A stretch of 41,884 nucleotides of DNA. It comes from an uncultured Alphaproteobacteria bacterium (lineage in GTDB: Bacteria > Pseudomonadota > Alphaproteobacteria > Rhizobiales > Ancalomicrobiaceae). The notes beneath the pieces were generated by a model. That model did not search any database and was not told where the DNA came from. It saw only the letters and a list, made by a program, of their open reading frames with translations. The stretch is taken from assembly GCA_937919435.1 (NCBI GenBank), contig CALFRR010000010.1, positions 1 to 41,884 of the forward strand. The letters are read 5' to 3'. Every line of letters begins with the position of its first letter. Position 1 is the stretch's first letter. A program made the translations under genes and the position numbers. This document shows, one piece after another, positions 24,382 through 32,431 of the stretch.

Positions 24382-24416
24382 CCCATCCGACGTCTCAGAC
24401 CCATCGGTGATTGCGA

Positions 24417-25496
24417 ATGTACATCGGCGAACAACTGATCGATCCGACCGACGACCGACTCCGCCTGTCGGCCCAACTCGGCGCCAAGGGCATCGTCATC
24501 GACACCCGCCCGAATCGTGACGTCTGCAACGAGGACGGCACCTGGGACGTCGCACGGTTGAAGGCCCAGAAGGCGCGCGTCGAGAGCTTCGGCATGAAGC
24601 TCGAGGGGCTCGCCCTCGACGTCGGTTCGATCCTGCTCGACAGCCTGCGCGATCGGCCGAAGGCGGAGAAGACCGCCGAGCGGCTGCGCCAGAACATTCG
24701 CGCCGCCGGTGAGGCCGGCATTCCGATGGTCAAGTACACCGTCGCGATGGTCGGCATCACCCGCACCGGCGTCACCGACGGGCGCGGCGGCATGAAGTGC
24801 TCGACCTTCAAGGCCGAGGAATACGCCGCCGACAGCGACGCCCGCTTCTCCTACTGGGGCACCGTGATGCCCGAGGCCGGCCACGGCAAGGACGGCCACA
24901 CCCCGACCGCGCTGATGAAGACGGCGGAAGCCGGCGGCCAGGTGATGGCCTCGGAAGCCGGCGGCATCTCCGAGGCCGACGGTTGGAAGGCGATCGAGTA
25001 CCTCGTCTCGTCGATCCTGCCGGCCGCCACCGAGGCGAAGGTCCGGCTCGCCTGCCATCCGCACGATCCGGCCTATCCGCCGGGCGGCCTCAACGGTGTC
25101 CACCACGTCCTCGGCTCGCTCGACGGTCTCAGGCGCTTCATGGCGCTGGCGCCGGGCAACCCGTGGCACGGCTTCAACTTCTGCCAGGGCACGATCGCCG
25201 AGATGTCGCGCGATCCGACCGCCTGCGTGCTGGAGGCGATCCGCGAGTTCGGCCCGCAGGGCAAGATCTACATGGTCCACTTCCGCAACATCTCCGGCGG
25301 CTATCTCGATTTCCGCGAGGCGATGCCGGACGAGGGCACGGTCGACATGGCCGCCTGCATCCGCGCCTATCGCGAGGTCGGCTACGACGGCGTGCTCTGC
25401 CCCGACCACACCCCGCTCTCCGACGTCGATCCCGGGCGGGAGCGTTTCTTCGCCTTCTGTCTCGGGTATACGCAGGGGCTCATCCAGGCCGCCTGA
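24417..25496 (+). CDS. uxuA: UxuA-like mannonate dehydratase
   Basis: 359 residues of the xylose-isomerase-like TIM barrel. All four metal ligands expected for UxuA are visible in order: His in ACHPHDP, Cys in GFNFCQGT, His in MVHFRNIS and Asp in CPDHTP. The enzyme dehydrates D-mannonate to 2-keto-3-deoxygluconate. It is shorter than E. coli UxuA (394) and belongs to the divergent group found in rhizobial sugar-acid clusters, so a related aldonate could be the substrate. ATG 24417 has GGTGA upstream; TTG 24411 is an alternative. No fructuronate reductase gene is in the window. Confidence 0.8.
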   Translation: MYIGEQLIDPTDDRLRLSAQLGAKGIVIDTRPNRDVCNEDGTWDVARLKAQKARVESFGMKLEGLALDVGSILLDSLRDRPKAEKTAERLRQNIRAAGEAGIPMVKYTVAMVGITRTGVTDGRGGMKCSTFKAEEYAADSDARFSYWGTVMPEAGHGKDGHTPTALMKTAEAGGQVMASEAGGISEADGWKAIEYLVSSILPAATEAKVRLACHPHDPAYPPGGLNGVHHVLGSLDGLRRFMALAPGNPWHGFNFCQGTIAEMSRDPTACVLEAIREFGPQGKIYMVHFRNISGGYLDFREAMPDEGTVDMAACIRAYREVGYDGVLCPDHTPLSDVDPGRERFFAFCLGYTQGLIQAA

Positions 25497-25531
25497 GGCG
25501 GTCCTTACACCCTCACCGGAGGTCGCGGTCC

Positions 25532-26254
25532 TTGTCGTCCGTGCATCCAACCATCGACCCGGCGCGGCCACCGCGCCGGGTCCGCCTCGCGGAAGCCGTG
25601 GTCGACGAGATCGCCCGCCGGATCCGCGACGGCATCCATCTTCCCGGCGCCAAACTGCCGCCGGAGACCGATCTGCAGGCCGCCCTCGGCGTCAGCCGGA
25701 TGGTGGTGCGCGAAGCGATCTCCCGGCTCTCCGCCCTCGGGCTGGTGGTGACCCGTCAGGGCGCCGGCACGTTCGTCCGAGACGCCGCCGCCCGGGCCGG
25801 GTTCGATCTCACCCCCGCCGATTCGGTTCCCGATCTCGCGGCGATGATCGAACTGCGCATGAGCCTCGAGACCGAAGCCGCGGCGCTGGCCGCCCAGCGT
25901 CGCACCGATGCCGACCTCGCCGAGATGGCGGCCGCGATCGCGGCGATGGACCGGGCCCTCTGCGAGGGCGGCGACGTCGTCGAGCCGGACGTGCGCTTCC
26001 ATCTCGCCGTCGCCGGCGCGACCGCCAACCCGTTCTTCGTGGGTGCCTATCGTGAAGCCCGCGTCGCCACCGTCGCCGAAGTTCTGTCCGAACACGATCC
26101 GCGGGTCGTCGTCGAAGGGCACACCGCCCCCTTCGAGGCGTTGCGCGAGCACCGCGGCGTCCATGCCGCGATCCTCGCCGGCGATGCCGATTCGGCCCGT
26201 GCCGCGATGCGCCTGCACCTCGTCGCCACGCGCCAACGGATCTGCGGTCGCTGA
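25532..26254 (+). CDS. FadR-type GntR-family regulator
   Basis: 240 residues from TTG 25532, with GGAGG nine bases upstream. An N-terminal winged helix-turn-helix (VVDEIARRIRDG, LPPETDLQAALGVSRMVVRE, GLVVTRQGAGTFV) is followed by an all-helical FCD effector domain. That domain has the Asp and His residues that bind a metal and a carboxylate ligand in this group (DVRFHLAVAGAT; LREHRGVHAAI). It is read just after the uxuA-like gene and converges on the LacI gene. Uronate-type regulators such as UxuR/ExuR belong to this family, so an aldonate or uronate effector is plausible. Confidence 0.88.
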   Translation: MSSVHPTIDPARPPRRVRLAEAVVDEIARRIRDGIHLPGAKLPPETDLQAALGVSRMVVREAISRLSALGLVVTRQGAGTFVRDAAARAGFDLTPADSVPDLAAMIELRMSLETEAAALAAQRRTDADLAEMAAAIAAMDRALCEGGDVVEPDVRFHLAVAGATANPFFVGAYREARVATVAEVLSEHDPRVVVEGHTAPFEALREHRGVHAAILAGDADSARAAMRLHLVATRQRICGR

Positions 26255-26294
26255 GCGCGTCCGGTTCGCCGGTCCCCGGCGATCGCACGGTCGG

Positions 26295-27377
26295 TCAGGT
26301 GGTGCCGCGTTCGACGATCTCGAAGCCGACGTCGATCACCGCCGACTCCGGTTCGCCGCCGGCGAGTCGGGTCAGGATCGCTTCGGCCGCCAGACGCCCC
26401 ACCGCGAACCGGTCGACCGAGACCGACGACAGCGGCGGCGACGTGTTCGCCGCATAGTCGAGATCGCCGAAGCCGATCACCGCGATCTCTTCGGGCACGG
26501 CGATCCCCCGCGACTGCGCCTCGAGCACCACGCCGTGGGCGAGCGAGTCCGAGGAGGTGAAGATCGCACCGCTGCGGAAATCCGATTCGACGAGTTCGGC
26601 GAGGCCCTGCCGCCCCATCTGGAGCGTGCTCGGCGACGGTGTGATCACCGGCTTCCGGACGTCGATGCCGAGACTGCGGGCGGTCGCCTCGAAACGCGAA
26701 CAGCGCAACATCGCCCGCTCGTCGCCGGCGCTGATCGCCGTCGCCCGGTGATGGCCGCGGGCGTGGAAATAGGCGGCGACCCGTTCGCCGACCGCCTCGT
26801 GGGAGAAGCCGACCGCCATGTCGATCGGCGGACGCGACAGATCCCAGGTCTCGACGATCGGGATGCCCGCGGCGCGCAGCCGTTGACGGGTCGCCGGCGA
26901 GTGGTTGGTGCCGGTCAGATAGAGCGCTTCCGGCACCCGGGCGAGGATCGCCTTGACGAGTTCCTCCTCGCGCCGGCCTTCCGGATAGCCGGAGAGGCCG
27001 AGCAGCACCTGATAGCCCTCTTCCGCCAACCGGTCGGTCAGATACTGGACCGAGGCCGAGAACAGCACGTGCGCCACCGTCGGGACGATCGCCGCGACCA
27101 GCCGGGTGCGGCTCGAGGCGAGGCCGCCGGCGAGCAGGTTGGGAACGTAGCCCGAGGACTCGATCGCCTGCTCGACGATCCGCCGGATGTCCTCCGAGAC
27201 GGTCTCCGGCCGATTGATCACCCGCGACACGGTCATCGACGAGACGCCGGCGAGACGGGCGACGTCGCCGAGTGTGATCCGACCGGTCGACGGGCGCGCG
27301 CCACGGCTGCGCCGCTTCGGCCGGACCGGCGTGCCGGCCTCGCCGACGGGGTCGTCCTTCGATGGAGTATCGTTCAA
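26295..27377 (-). CDS. LacI-family repressor of the glucarate cluster
   Basis: 360 residues if started at TTG 27377 (GAAGG upstream). The DNA-binding domain is ITLGDVARLAGVSSMTVSRV, with the hinge helix around PNLLAGGLASSRT, followed by a periplasmic-binding-protein-like effector domain. The end of that domain carries the IGFGDLDYAANTSPPLSSV strand typical of the GntR/gluconate branch. The frame is open upstream to 27716, but this would run through the operator and lacks good starts. The gene faces away from gudD across a 371-base region with operator 2. Its inducer is likely a glucarate-pathway acid, an inference from position. Confidence 0.9.
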   Translation of the reverse strand: MNDTPSKDDPVGEAGTPVRPKRRSRGARPSTGRITLGDVARLAGVSSMTVSRVINRPETVSEDIRRIVEQAIESSGYVPNLLAGGLASSRTRLVAAIVPTVAHVLFSASVQYLTDRLAEEGYQVLLGLSGYPEGRREEELVKAILARVPEALYLTGTNHSPATRQRLRAAGIPIVETWDLSRPPIDMAVGFSHEAVGERVAAYFHARGHHRATAISAGDERAMLRCSRFEATARSLGIDVRKPVITPSPSTLQMGRQGLAELVESDFRSGAIFTSSDSLAHGVVLEAQSRGIAVPEEIAVIGFGDLDYAANTSPPLSSVSVDRFAVGRLAAEAILTRLAGGEPESAVIDVGFEIVERGTT

Positions 27378-27748
27378 GGGGGGGCCTTCGCTGACTGTCC
27401 GCCGACGATCTCGAACGCCGACGTGCGGCGGCTCGGCGTTCGCGGTGACTCTGGACGAAATCGCGGCGGAGCGGAAGGGCCGTGCACGAGACGGCGCGAC
27501 GAAGGCGCTCCGGCGGCCCGCCGGGTGGGGACGACCGGTCTCGGAGGGGGCTCGCTCCGGACTTTTTCGAGCGGAGTAAGTGAAGATCCGCTGGTACGTC
27601 ATCGTATGATTTGGTAGCGCTAACATGTCCAGTCGAACGAAAGTGCTCGGATAATTCCGGGCGGAAATCCGCCGAACCCGCAATTTTCGTCGACTGTTGC
27701 GAAGCGCCCGTGCCATAAGGGTGCCTGCCAGGGAGCATGCGTCGTCCT
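27378..27748. other. Divergent control region of lacI and gudD
   Basis: 371 bases without a gene. It holds operator 2 (27612-27625) in an AT-rich centre. Several hexamers could act as promoter elements for gudD (for example TTGCGA near 27700) but none has a convincing partner, so I do not call a promoter. Confidence 0.6.
27612..27625. promoter_or_regulatory. LacI-type operator 2, between lacI and gudD
   Basis: TGGTAGCGCTAACA shares 12 of 14 positions with operator 1 at 22893-22906, including the whole right half AGCGCTAACA. It is palindromic apart from one pair. It lies 137 bases before the gudD ATG and 235 bases before the repressor start, so it could control both genes. The sites are 4.72 kb apart. 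Confidence 0.75.
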
Positions 27749-29101
27749 ATGACTAATTCATCCCCCGTCACCGCCGGTTCCACCCCGAAGATCGTCCGGA
27801 TGCGCGTCGTTCCGGTCGCCGGACAGGACGGCATGCTGCTCAATCTCTCCGGAGCGCATGCCCCGTTCTTCACCCGTAATCTGGTCATCCTGACCGACTC
27901 GGCCGGCAACACCGGTGTCGGCGAAGTGCCCGGCGGCGAGAAGATCCGCCAGACGCTCGAAGATGCGACCAGCCTCGTCGTCGGCCGTCAGATCGGCGCC
28001 TGGAACGCCATCCTCAACGACATGCGCCGCGCCTTCGCCGATCGCGATTCGGGCGGCCGCGGTCTGCAGACCTTCGACCTGCGCATCGCCATCCACGCGG
28101 TGACCGCGGTCGAAGCGGCGCTCCTCGATCTGGTCGGCCAGTTCCTCGGCGTTCCCGTCGCCGCCCTGCTCGGCGAAGGCCAGCAGCGCGAGAAGGTGCC
28201 GGTGCTCGGCTACCTGTTCTACGTCGGTGACCGCACCAAGACCGATCTGCCCTATCGCAGCGAGCCCGATGGCGAGATCGAGTGGTTCCGCATCCGTCAC
28301 GACGAGACGCTGACCCCCGATGCGGTCGTCCGTCACGCCGAGGCGACCCACGCCCATTATGGTTTCAAGGACTTCAAGCTGAAGGGCGGCGTGCTCTCCG
28401 GCGAGGCCGAGATGGAGGCGATCGTCGCGCTCCACGAGCGCTTCCCCGATGCCCGCATCACCCTCGATCCGAACGGCGCCTGGTCGCTCGAGGAGGCGAT
28501 CCGTCTGTGTCGCGACAAGCACGGCATCCTCGCCTATGCCGAGGATCCCTGCGGTGCCGAGCGCGGTTTCTCCGGCCGCGAGATCCTCTCCGAGTTCCGT
28601 CGCGCCACCGGCCTGCCGACCGCCACCAACATGATCGCCACCGACTGGCGCCAGATGGGCCATTCGGTGATGCTGCAGTCGGTGTCGATCCCGCTCGCCG
28701 ACCCGCACTTCTGGACCATGGCCGGTTCGGTCCGGGTCGCCCAGATGTGTGCCGAATGGGGGCTCACCTGGGGTTCGCATTCCAACAATCACTTCGACGT
28801 GTCGCTGGCCATGTTCACCCACGTCGCCGCGGCGGCGCCGGGCAACATCACCGCGATCGACACCCACTGGATCTGGCAGGACGGGCAGCGGCTGACCAAG
28901 CAGCCCTACCTGATCCGCGACGGTTTCCTGACCGTTCCGGAGCGCCCCGGTCTCGGCGTCGAGATCGACCTCGATCAGGTCGAGAAGGCCAACGAGCTCT
29001 ACGTGAAGCACTGCCTGGGTGCCCGCGACGACGCGATGGCGATGCAGTACCTGATCCCCGGCTGGACCTTCGACAACAAGCGCCCCTGCCTGGTGCGTTG
29101 A
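27749..29101 (+). CDS. gudD: Glucarate dehydratase
   Basis: 450 residues of the enolase superfamily. GudD removes water from D-glucarate (and L-idarate) to give 5-dehydro-4-deoxy-D-glucarate. The catalytic Lys-x-Lys is in DFKLKGG, metal-binding acids are in TLDPNGAW and YAEDPCGAE, and the catalytic His is in WGSHSNNHFDVS. The start is unsure: ATG 27749 gives MTNSS, while ATG 27737 lies directly after AGGGAGC, too close for use. It follows operator 2 and leads gudD-garL-garR-gckA-AKR. Confidence 0.95.
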   Translation: MTNSSPVTAGSTPKIVRMRVVPVAGQDGMLLNLSGAHAPFFTRNLVILTDSAGNTGVGEVPGGEKIRQTLEDATSLVVGRQIGAWNAILNDMRRAFADRDSGGRGLQTFDLRIAIHAVTAVEAALLDLVGQFLGVPVAALLGEGQQREKVPVLGYLFYVGDRTKTDLPYRSEPDGEIEWFRIRHDETLTPDAVVRHAEATHAHYGFKDFKLKGGVLSGEAEMEAIVALHERFPDARITLDPNGAWSLEEAIRLCRDKHGILAYAEDPCGAERGFSGREILSEFRRATGLPTATNMIATDWRQMGHSVMLQSVSIPLADPHFWTMAGSVRVAQMCAEWGLTWGSHSNNHFDVSLAMFTHVAAAAPGNITAIDTHWIWQDGQRLTKQPYLIRDGFLTVPERPGLGVEIDLDQVEKANELYVKHCLGARDDAMAMQYLIPGWTFDNKRPCLVR

Positions 29102-29107
29102 TCACCG

Positions 29108-29134
29108 GAGGCGGCGGGGCCTCCCCGCCGCCTC
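29108..29134. terminator. Intercistronic hairpin after gudD
   Basis: GAGGCGGCGGGG pairs perfectly with CCCCGCCGCCTC around a CCT loop, 6 bases after the gudD stop, followed by GTTTCG. It is a 12-bp stem of the same kind as that after gudP. Confidence 0.65.
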
Positions 29135-29182
29135 GTTTCGAATGAGCGCCGAAGCGCGCCGAACGAGATGAGAGGAATCCCG

Positions 29183-29962
29183 ATGTCCGCGACCACCCCC
29201 TACACCGCCTTTCCCAACGATTTCCGCCGGCGCGTGCTCTCGGGGGATCGCCTGATCGGATGCTGGAGCGCGCTCGGCAGCCCGATCACCACCGAGGTCC
29301 TCGGTCTCGCCGGCTTCGATTGGCTGCTGATCGATTCCGAGCACGCCCCCAACGACGTGCTGTCGATGATCCCGCAGCTGATGGCGCTGAAGGACAGCCC
29401 CTCGGCGCCGGTGGTGCGTCCCGCCTGGAACGACACCGTGCTGATCAAGCGTCTGCTCGACGCCGGCTTCTACAACTTCCTGGTCCCCTTCGTGCAGTCG
29501 GCCGCGGAAGCCAGGGCCGCGGTCGCCGCCACCCGCTATCCGCCGGCCGGCGTGCGCGGCGTGTCGGTGTCGCAGCGCTCGAACAAGTACGGGACCGTCG
29601 CCGACTACCAGAAGCGGGTCAACGACGAGATCTGCGTCATCGTCCAGATCGAGAACAAGGCCGGCGTCGAAGCCGCCGCCGAGATCGCCGCGATCGACGG
29701 GGTCGACGGTCTGTTCGTCGGTCCCTCCGATCTGGCCGCTGCGCTCGGCCATCTCGGCAACGCCAACCACCCCGACGTCCAGGCGGCGATGAAGGTCGTC
29801 TTCGCCGCGGCCAAGGCCGCCGGCAAGACCTCCGGCATCCTCGCGCCGGTCGAAGCCGACGCCCGCCGCTATCTCGAGCAGGGCGTCAACTTCGTCGCCG
29901 TCGGCTCCGATCTCGGCGTCTTCCGCGCCGGCACCCAGGCGCTGCGCGACAAGTATCTCTGA
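29183..29962 (+). CDS. garL: 2-dehydro-3-deoxyglucarate aldolase
   Basis: 259 residues of the HpcH/HpaI class II aldolase family, with long stretches that match E. coli GarL: GCWSALGSPITTEVLGLAGF, DSEHAPNDVLSMIPQLMALK, TRYPPAGVRGVSVS, FVGPSDLAAALGHLGN, ILAPVEADARRYLEQG. The enzyme cleaves 5-dehydro-4-deoxy-D-glucarate to pyruvate and tartronate semialdehyde with a divalent metal. AGAGGA lies six bases before ATG 29183; ATG 29168 is a less likely alternative. The gene follows gudD by 81 bases. Confidence 0.95.
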   Translation: MSATTPYTAFPNDFRRRVLSGDRLIGCWSALGSPITTEVLGLAGFDWLLIDSEHAPNDVLSMIPQLMALKDSPSAPVVRPAWNDTVLIKRLLDAGFYNFLVPFVQSAAEARAAVAATRYPPAGVRGVSVSQRSNKYGTVADYQKRVNDEICVIVQIENKAGVEAAAEIAAIDGVDGLFVGPSDLAAALGHLGNANHPDVQAAMKVVFAAAKAAGKTSGILAPVEADARRYLEQGVNFVAVGSDLGVFRAGTQALRDKYL

Positions 29963-29973
29963 CCACAGGTTCT

Positions 29974-29999
29974 GCGACGGGAGCCGAGGCTCCCGTCGC
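29974..29999. terminator. Intercistronic hairpin after garL
   Basis: GCGACGGGAGC pairs perfectly with GCTCCCGTCGC around a CGAG tetraloop, 11 bases after the garL stop. Its GGGAGC-NNNN-GCTCCC core is the same as that of the hairpin after gudP. Confidence 0.65.
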
Positions 30000-30071
30000 C
30001 GCGTCACCCGTTCCCGAAACGCCCGCGGTCCGAGGTCTCGGCCGCGGCGCCGATACGAAGAGGTCTCCCAC

Positions 30072-30959
30072 ATGAAGCTCGGTTTCGTCGGTCTCGGCAT
30101 CATGGGCACGCCGATGGCGGGCCATCTGCTCGCCGCCGGTCACGAAGTCACCGCCTACGACGTCAAGCCGTTGCCGGCCGAACTGGTCGCCAAGGGGCTG
30201 AAGGCGGCCAAGTCGTCGAAGGAAGCGGCCGCCGCGGCCGAGATCTTCTTCATCATGGTCCCCGACACCCCGCACGTCGGCGCCGTCCTGTTCGGTGAGA
30301 ACGGTGCGGCCGAGGGCCTGAAGAAGGGCACCATCGTCGTCGACATGTCCTCGATCTCGCCGATCGAGACCAAGCAGTATGCCGCCAAGGTCGAGGCGCT
30401 CGGCGCCGAATATCTCGACGCCCCGGTCTCCGGCGGCGAGGTCGGCGCCAAGGCGGCGACGCTGTCGATCATGGTCGGCGGCAAGGACGAGGTCTTCGCT
30501 CGAGTTCAGCCGCTGTTCCAGCTGATGGGCAAGAACATCACCCTGGTCGGCGGTGTCGGCGCCGGTCAGACCGCCAAGGTCGCCAACCAGATGATCGTCG
30601 CGATGACCATCGAGGCGGTCGGCGAGGCGTTGCTGTTCGCCTCCAAGGCCGGGGCCGATCCGGCTCGCGTCCGTCAGGCGCTGATGGGCGGCTTCGCCTC
30701 GTCGAAGATCCTCGAGGTGCACGGCGATCGGATGGTAAAGCGGACCTTCGATCCGGGCTTCCGGATCGCGCTGCACCAGAAGGACCTGAACCTCGCGCTG
30801 ACCGCGGCCAAGCAGATGGGCGTGTCGCTGCCCAACACCGCGACCTGTCAGGAGCTGTTCAACGCCTGCGCCGCCCACGGCGGTTCGGCCTGGGATCACT
30901 CCGGCATGGTCAGGGCGCTGGAGATGCTGGCGAACTTCGAAGTCGGCCAGAAGGCCTGA
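30072..30959 (+). CDS. garR: Tartronate semialdehyde reductase
   Basis: 295 residues, the size of 2-hydroxy-3-oxopropionate reductases. The N-terminal NAD(P) site is FVGLGIMGTPMAGHLLAAGH. The substrate-binding DAPVSGGEVGAKAATLSIM and the catalytic Lys segment GAGQTAKVANQMIVA follow. The helical C-terminal half ends with FRIALHQKDLNLAL. It reduces tartronate semialdehyde to D-glycerate. It follows garL by 109 bases and precedes the glycerate kinase gene. Confidence 0.95.
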   Translation: MKLGFVGLGIMGTPMAGHLLAAGHEVTAYDVKPLPAELVAKGLKAAKSSKEAAAAAEIFFIMVPDTPHVGAVLFGENGAAEGLKKGTIVVDMSSISPIETKQYAAKVEALGAEYLDAPVSGGEVGAKAATLSIMVGGKDEVFARVQPLFQLMGKNITLVGGVGAGQTAKVANQMIVAMTIEAVGEALLFASKAGADPARVRQALMGGFASSKILEVHGDRMVKRTFDPGFRIALHQKDLNLALTAAKQMGVSLPNTATCQELFNACAAHGGSAWDHSGMVRALEMLANFEVGQKA

Positions 30960-30972
30960 GCTCGAACCGGAC

Positions 30973-31011
30973 GGGTCCGCGGGGAAACTTGCCCCGTTCT
31001 CCCACGGACCC
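30973..31011. terminator. Intercistronic hairpin after garR
   Basis: GGGTCCG (30973-30979) pairs with CGGACCC (31005-31011), and CGGGG with CCCCG inside, around an AAACTTG loop and an 8-base bulge. It starts 13 bases after the garR stop. Confidence 0.5.
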
Positions 31012-31126
31012 CCGATCAGCGGGCGCGAGGCCGGACGGTCTCGCGCCCGTCGTCGTGAGACGGTGGCGCCGTCCGGACGGACTGCGCCACCGCTCCCGCC
31101 CGTCAGCCCGCCGACCGAGGATGCCG

Positions 31127-32431
31127 ATGATGCCCGACAGCCCTGCCCCGATCTCCGATCCGCGCGCCCTGCTGCGCGCCATGTTCGACGCCGCGGTCGC
31201 CGCCGCCCAGCCGGCGCTGACCATTCCGCCGCACCTGCCGGAAGCGCCGAAGGGCCGGCTGATCGTGATCGGTGCCGGCAAGGCTTCGGCAGCCATGGCG
31301 AAAGCGGTCGAGGACGCCTGGACCGGCGAACTCTCCGGTCTCGTCGTCACCCGCTACGGCTATGCCGTCGACTGCGCGAAGATCGAGATCGTCGAGGCCG
31401 CCCATCCGGTGCCCGATGCCGCGGGTCTGGCCGCGGCGGAGCGGATCCGCGATCTCGTCGCCTCGGCGGGGGAGGGCGACACCGTGCTGGCGCTGATCTC
31501 AGGCGGCGGCTCCTCGCTGCTGGCGCTGCCCGGCGAAGGGCTCGGCCTCGACGACAAGCAGGCGGTCAACAGGGCGCTGCTGAAGTCCGGCGCCACCATT
31601 TCCGAGATGAACTGCGTGCGCCGCCACCTCTCCGGCATCAAGGGCGGCCGCCTCGCGGCCCTCGCCCATCCGGCGAAGGTGGTGACGCTGCTGATCTCCG
31701 ACGTTCCCGGCGACGACCCGAAGGACATCGCCTCCGGCCCGACGGTCGCCGACGACACCACCTGCGCCGACGCACTGGCGATCGTCACCCGCTACGGCAT
31801 CGACCTGCCGCCTCATGTCCGCGACCTGCTGGCGAGCGGCCGCGGCGAATCGGTGAAGCCCGACGATCCGCGGCTCGCCGGTCACGAGGTGCGGATCGTC
31901 GCCGCACCGCAGGCCTCGCTCGACGCCGCCGCCGCGGTGGCCCGCGCCGCCGGTCTGCCGGTCCATGTCCTCGGCGATGCGATTGAGGGCGAGGCCCGCG
32001 ACGTCGGCACCTGCCTCGCCGGTCTCGCCCGTCAGGTGGCGACCCGCGGCCAGCCCTTCGCCGCACCCTGCGTGCTGCTGTCGGGCGGCGAGACCACCGT
32101 CACCGTGCGCGGCGACGGTCGCGGCGGCCGCAACGTCGAGTTCCTGCTCGCCCACACCGTCGCCCTCGACGGTCTTCCCGGCGTCTGGGCGCTCGCCGCC
32201 GACACCGACGGGGTCGACGGGCTCGAGGAGATCGCCGGCGCGATCGCCGGCCCCGACAGCCTCGCCCGCGCCTGGGCGCAGGGCATCCGTCCGAAGGAGG
32301 CCTTGGCGCGGAACGACGGGCATGGCTTCTTCGGAAGCCTCGGCGACGCCGTGATCTCCGGTCCGACCCTGACCAACGTCAACGACTTCCGCGCCGTGAT
32401 CGTCCTGCCCGAGAGAGAGGCCACCCGATGA
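31127..32431 (+). CDS. gckA: Class II glycerate 2-kinase
   Basis: 434 residues with the MOFRL-family layout of TtuD/GckA kinases, which phosphorylate D-glycerate to 2-phosphoglycerate with ATP. N-terminal GRLIVIGAGKASAAMAKAVE, then ALISGGGSSLLALPGEGL, the VRRHLSGIKGGRLA loop with its catalytic Lys/Arg, and VLLSGGETTVTVRG in the C-terminal domain are diagnostic. GAGG sits six bases before ATG 31127; ATG 31130 and 31121 are alternatives. It overlaps the reductase gene by 4 bases. It connects the glucarate route to glycolysis. Confidence 0.93.
   Translation: MMPDSPAPISDPRALLRAMFDAAVAAAQPALTIPPHLPEAPKGRLIVIGAGKASAAMAKAVEDAWTGELSGLVVTRYGYAVDCAKIEIVEAAHPVPDAAGLAAAERIRDLVASAGEGDTVLALISGGGSSLLALPGEGLGLDDKQAVNRALLKSGATISEMNCVRRHLSGIKGGRLAALAHPAKVVTLLISDVPGDDPKDIASGPTVADDTTCADALAIVTRYGIDLPPHVRDLLASGRGESVKPDDPRLAGHEVRIVAAPQASLDAAAAVARAAGLPVHVLGDAIEGEARDVGTCLAGLARQVATRGQPFAAPCVLLSGGETTVTVRGDGRGGRNVEFLLAHTVALDGLPGVWALAADTDGVDGLEEIAGAIAGPDSLARAWAQGIRPKEALARNDGHGFFGSLGDAVISGPTLTNVNDFRAVIVLPEREATR

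Noticed and set aside
27378..27716. A longer N-terminus for the LacI repressor
   Set aside because: The extra residues are Arg/Pro-rich, unrelated to the family, and would put the operator inside the gene.
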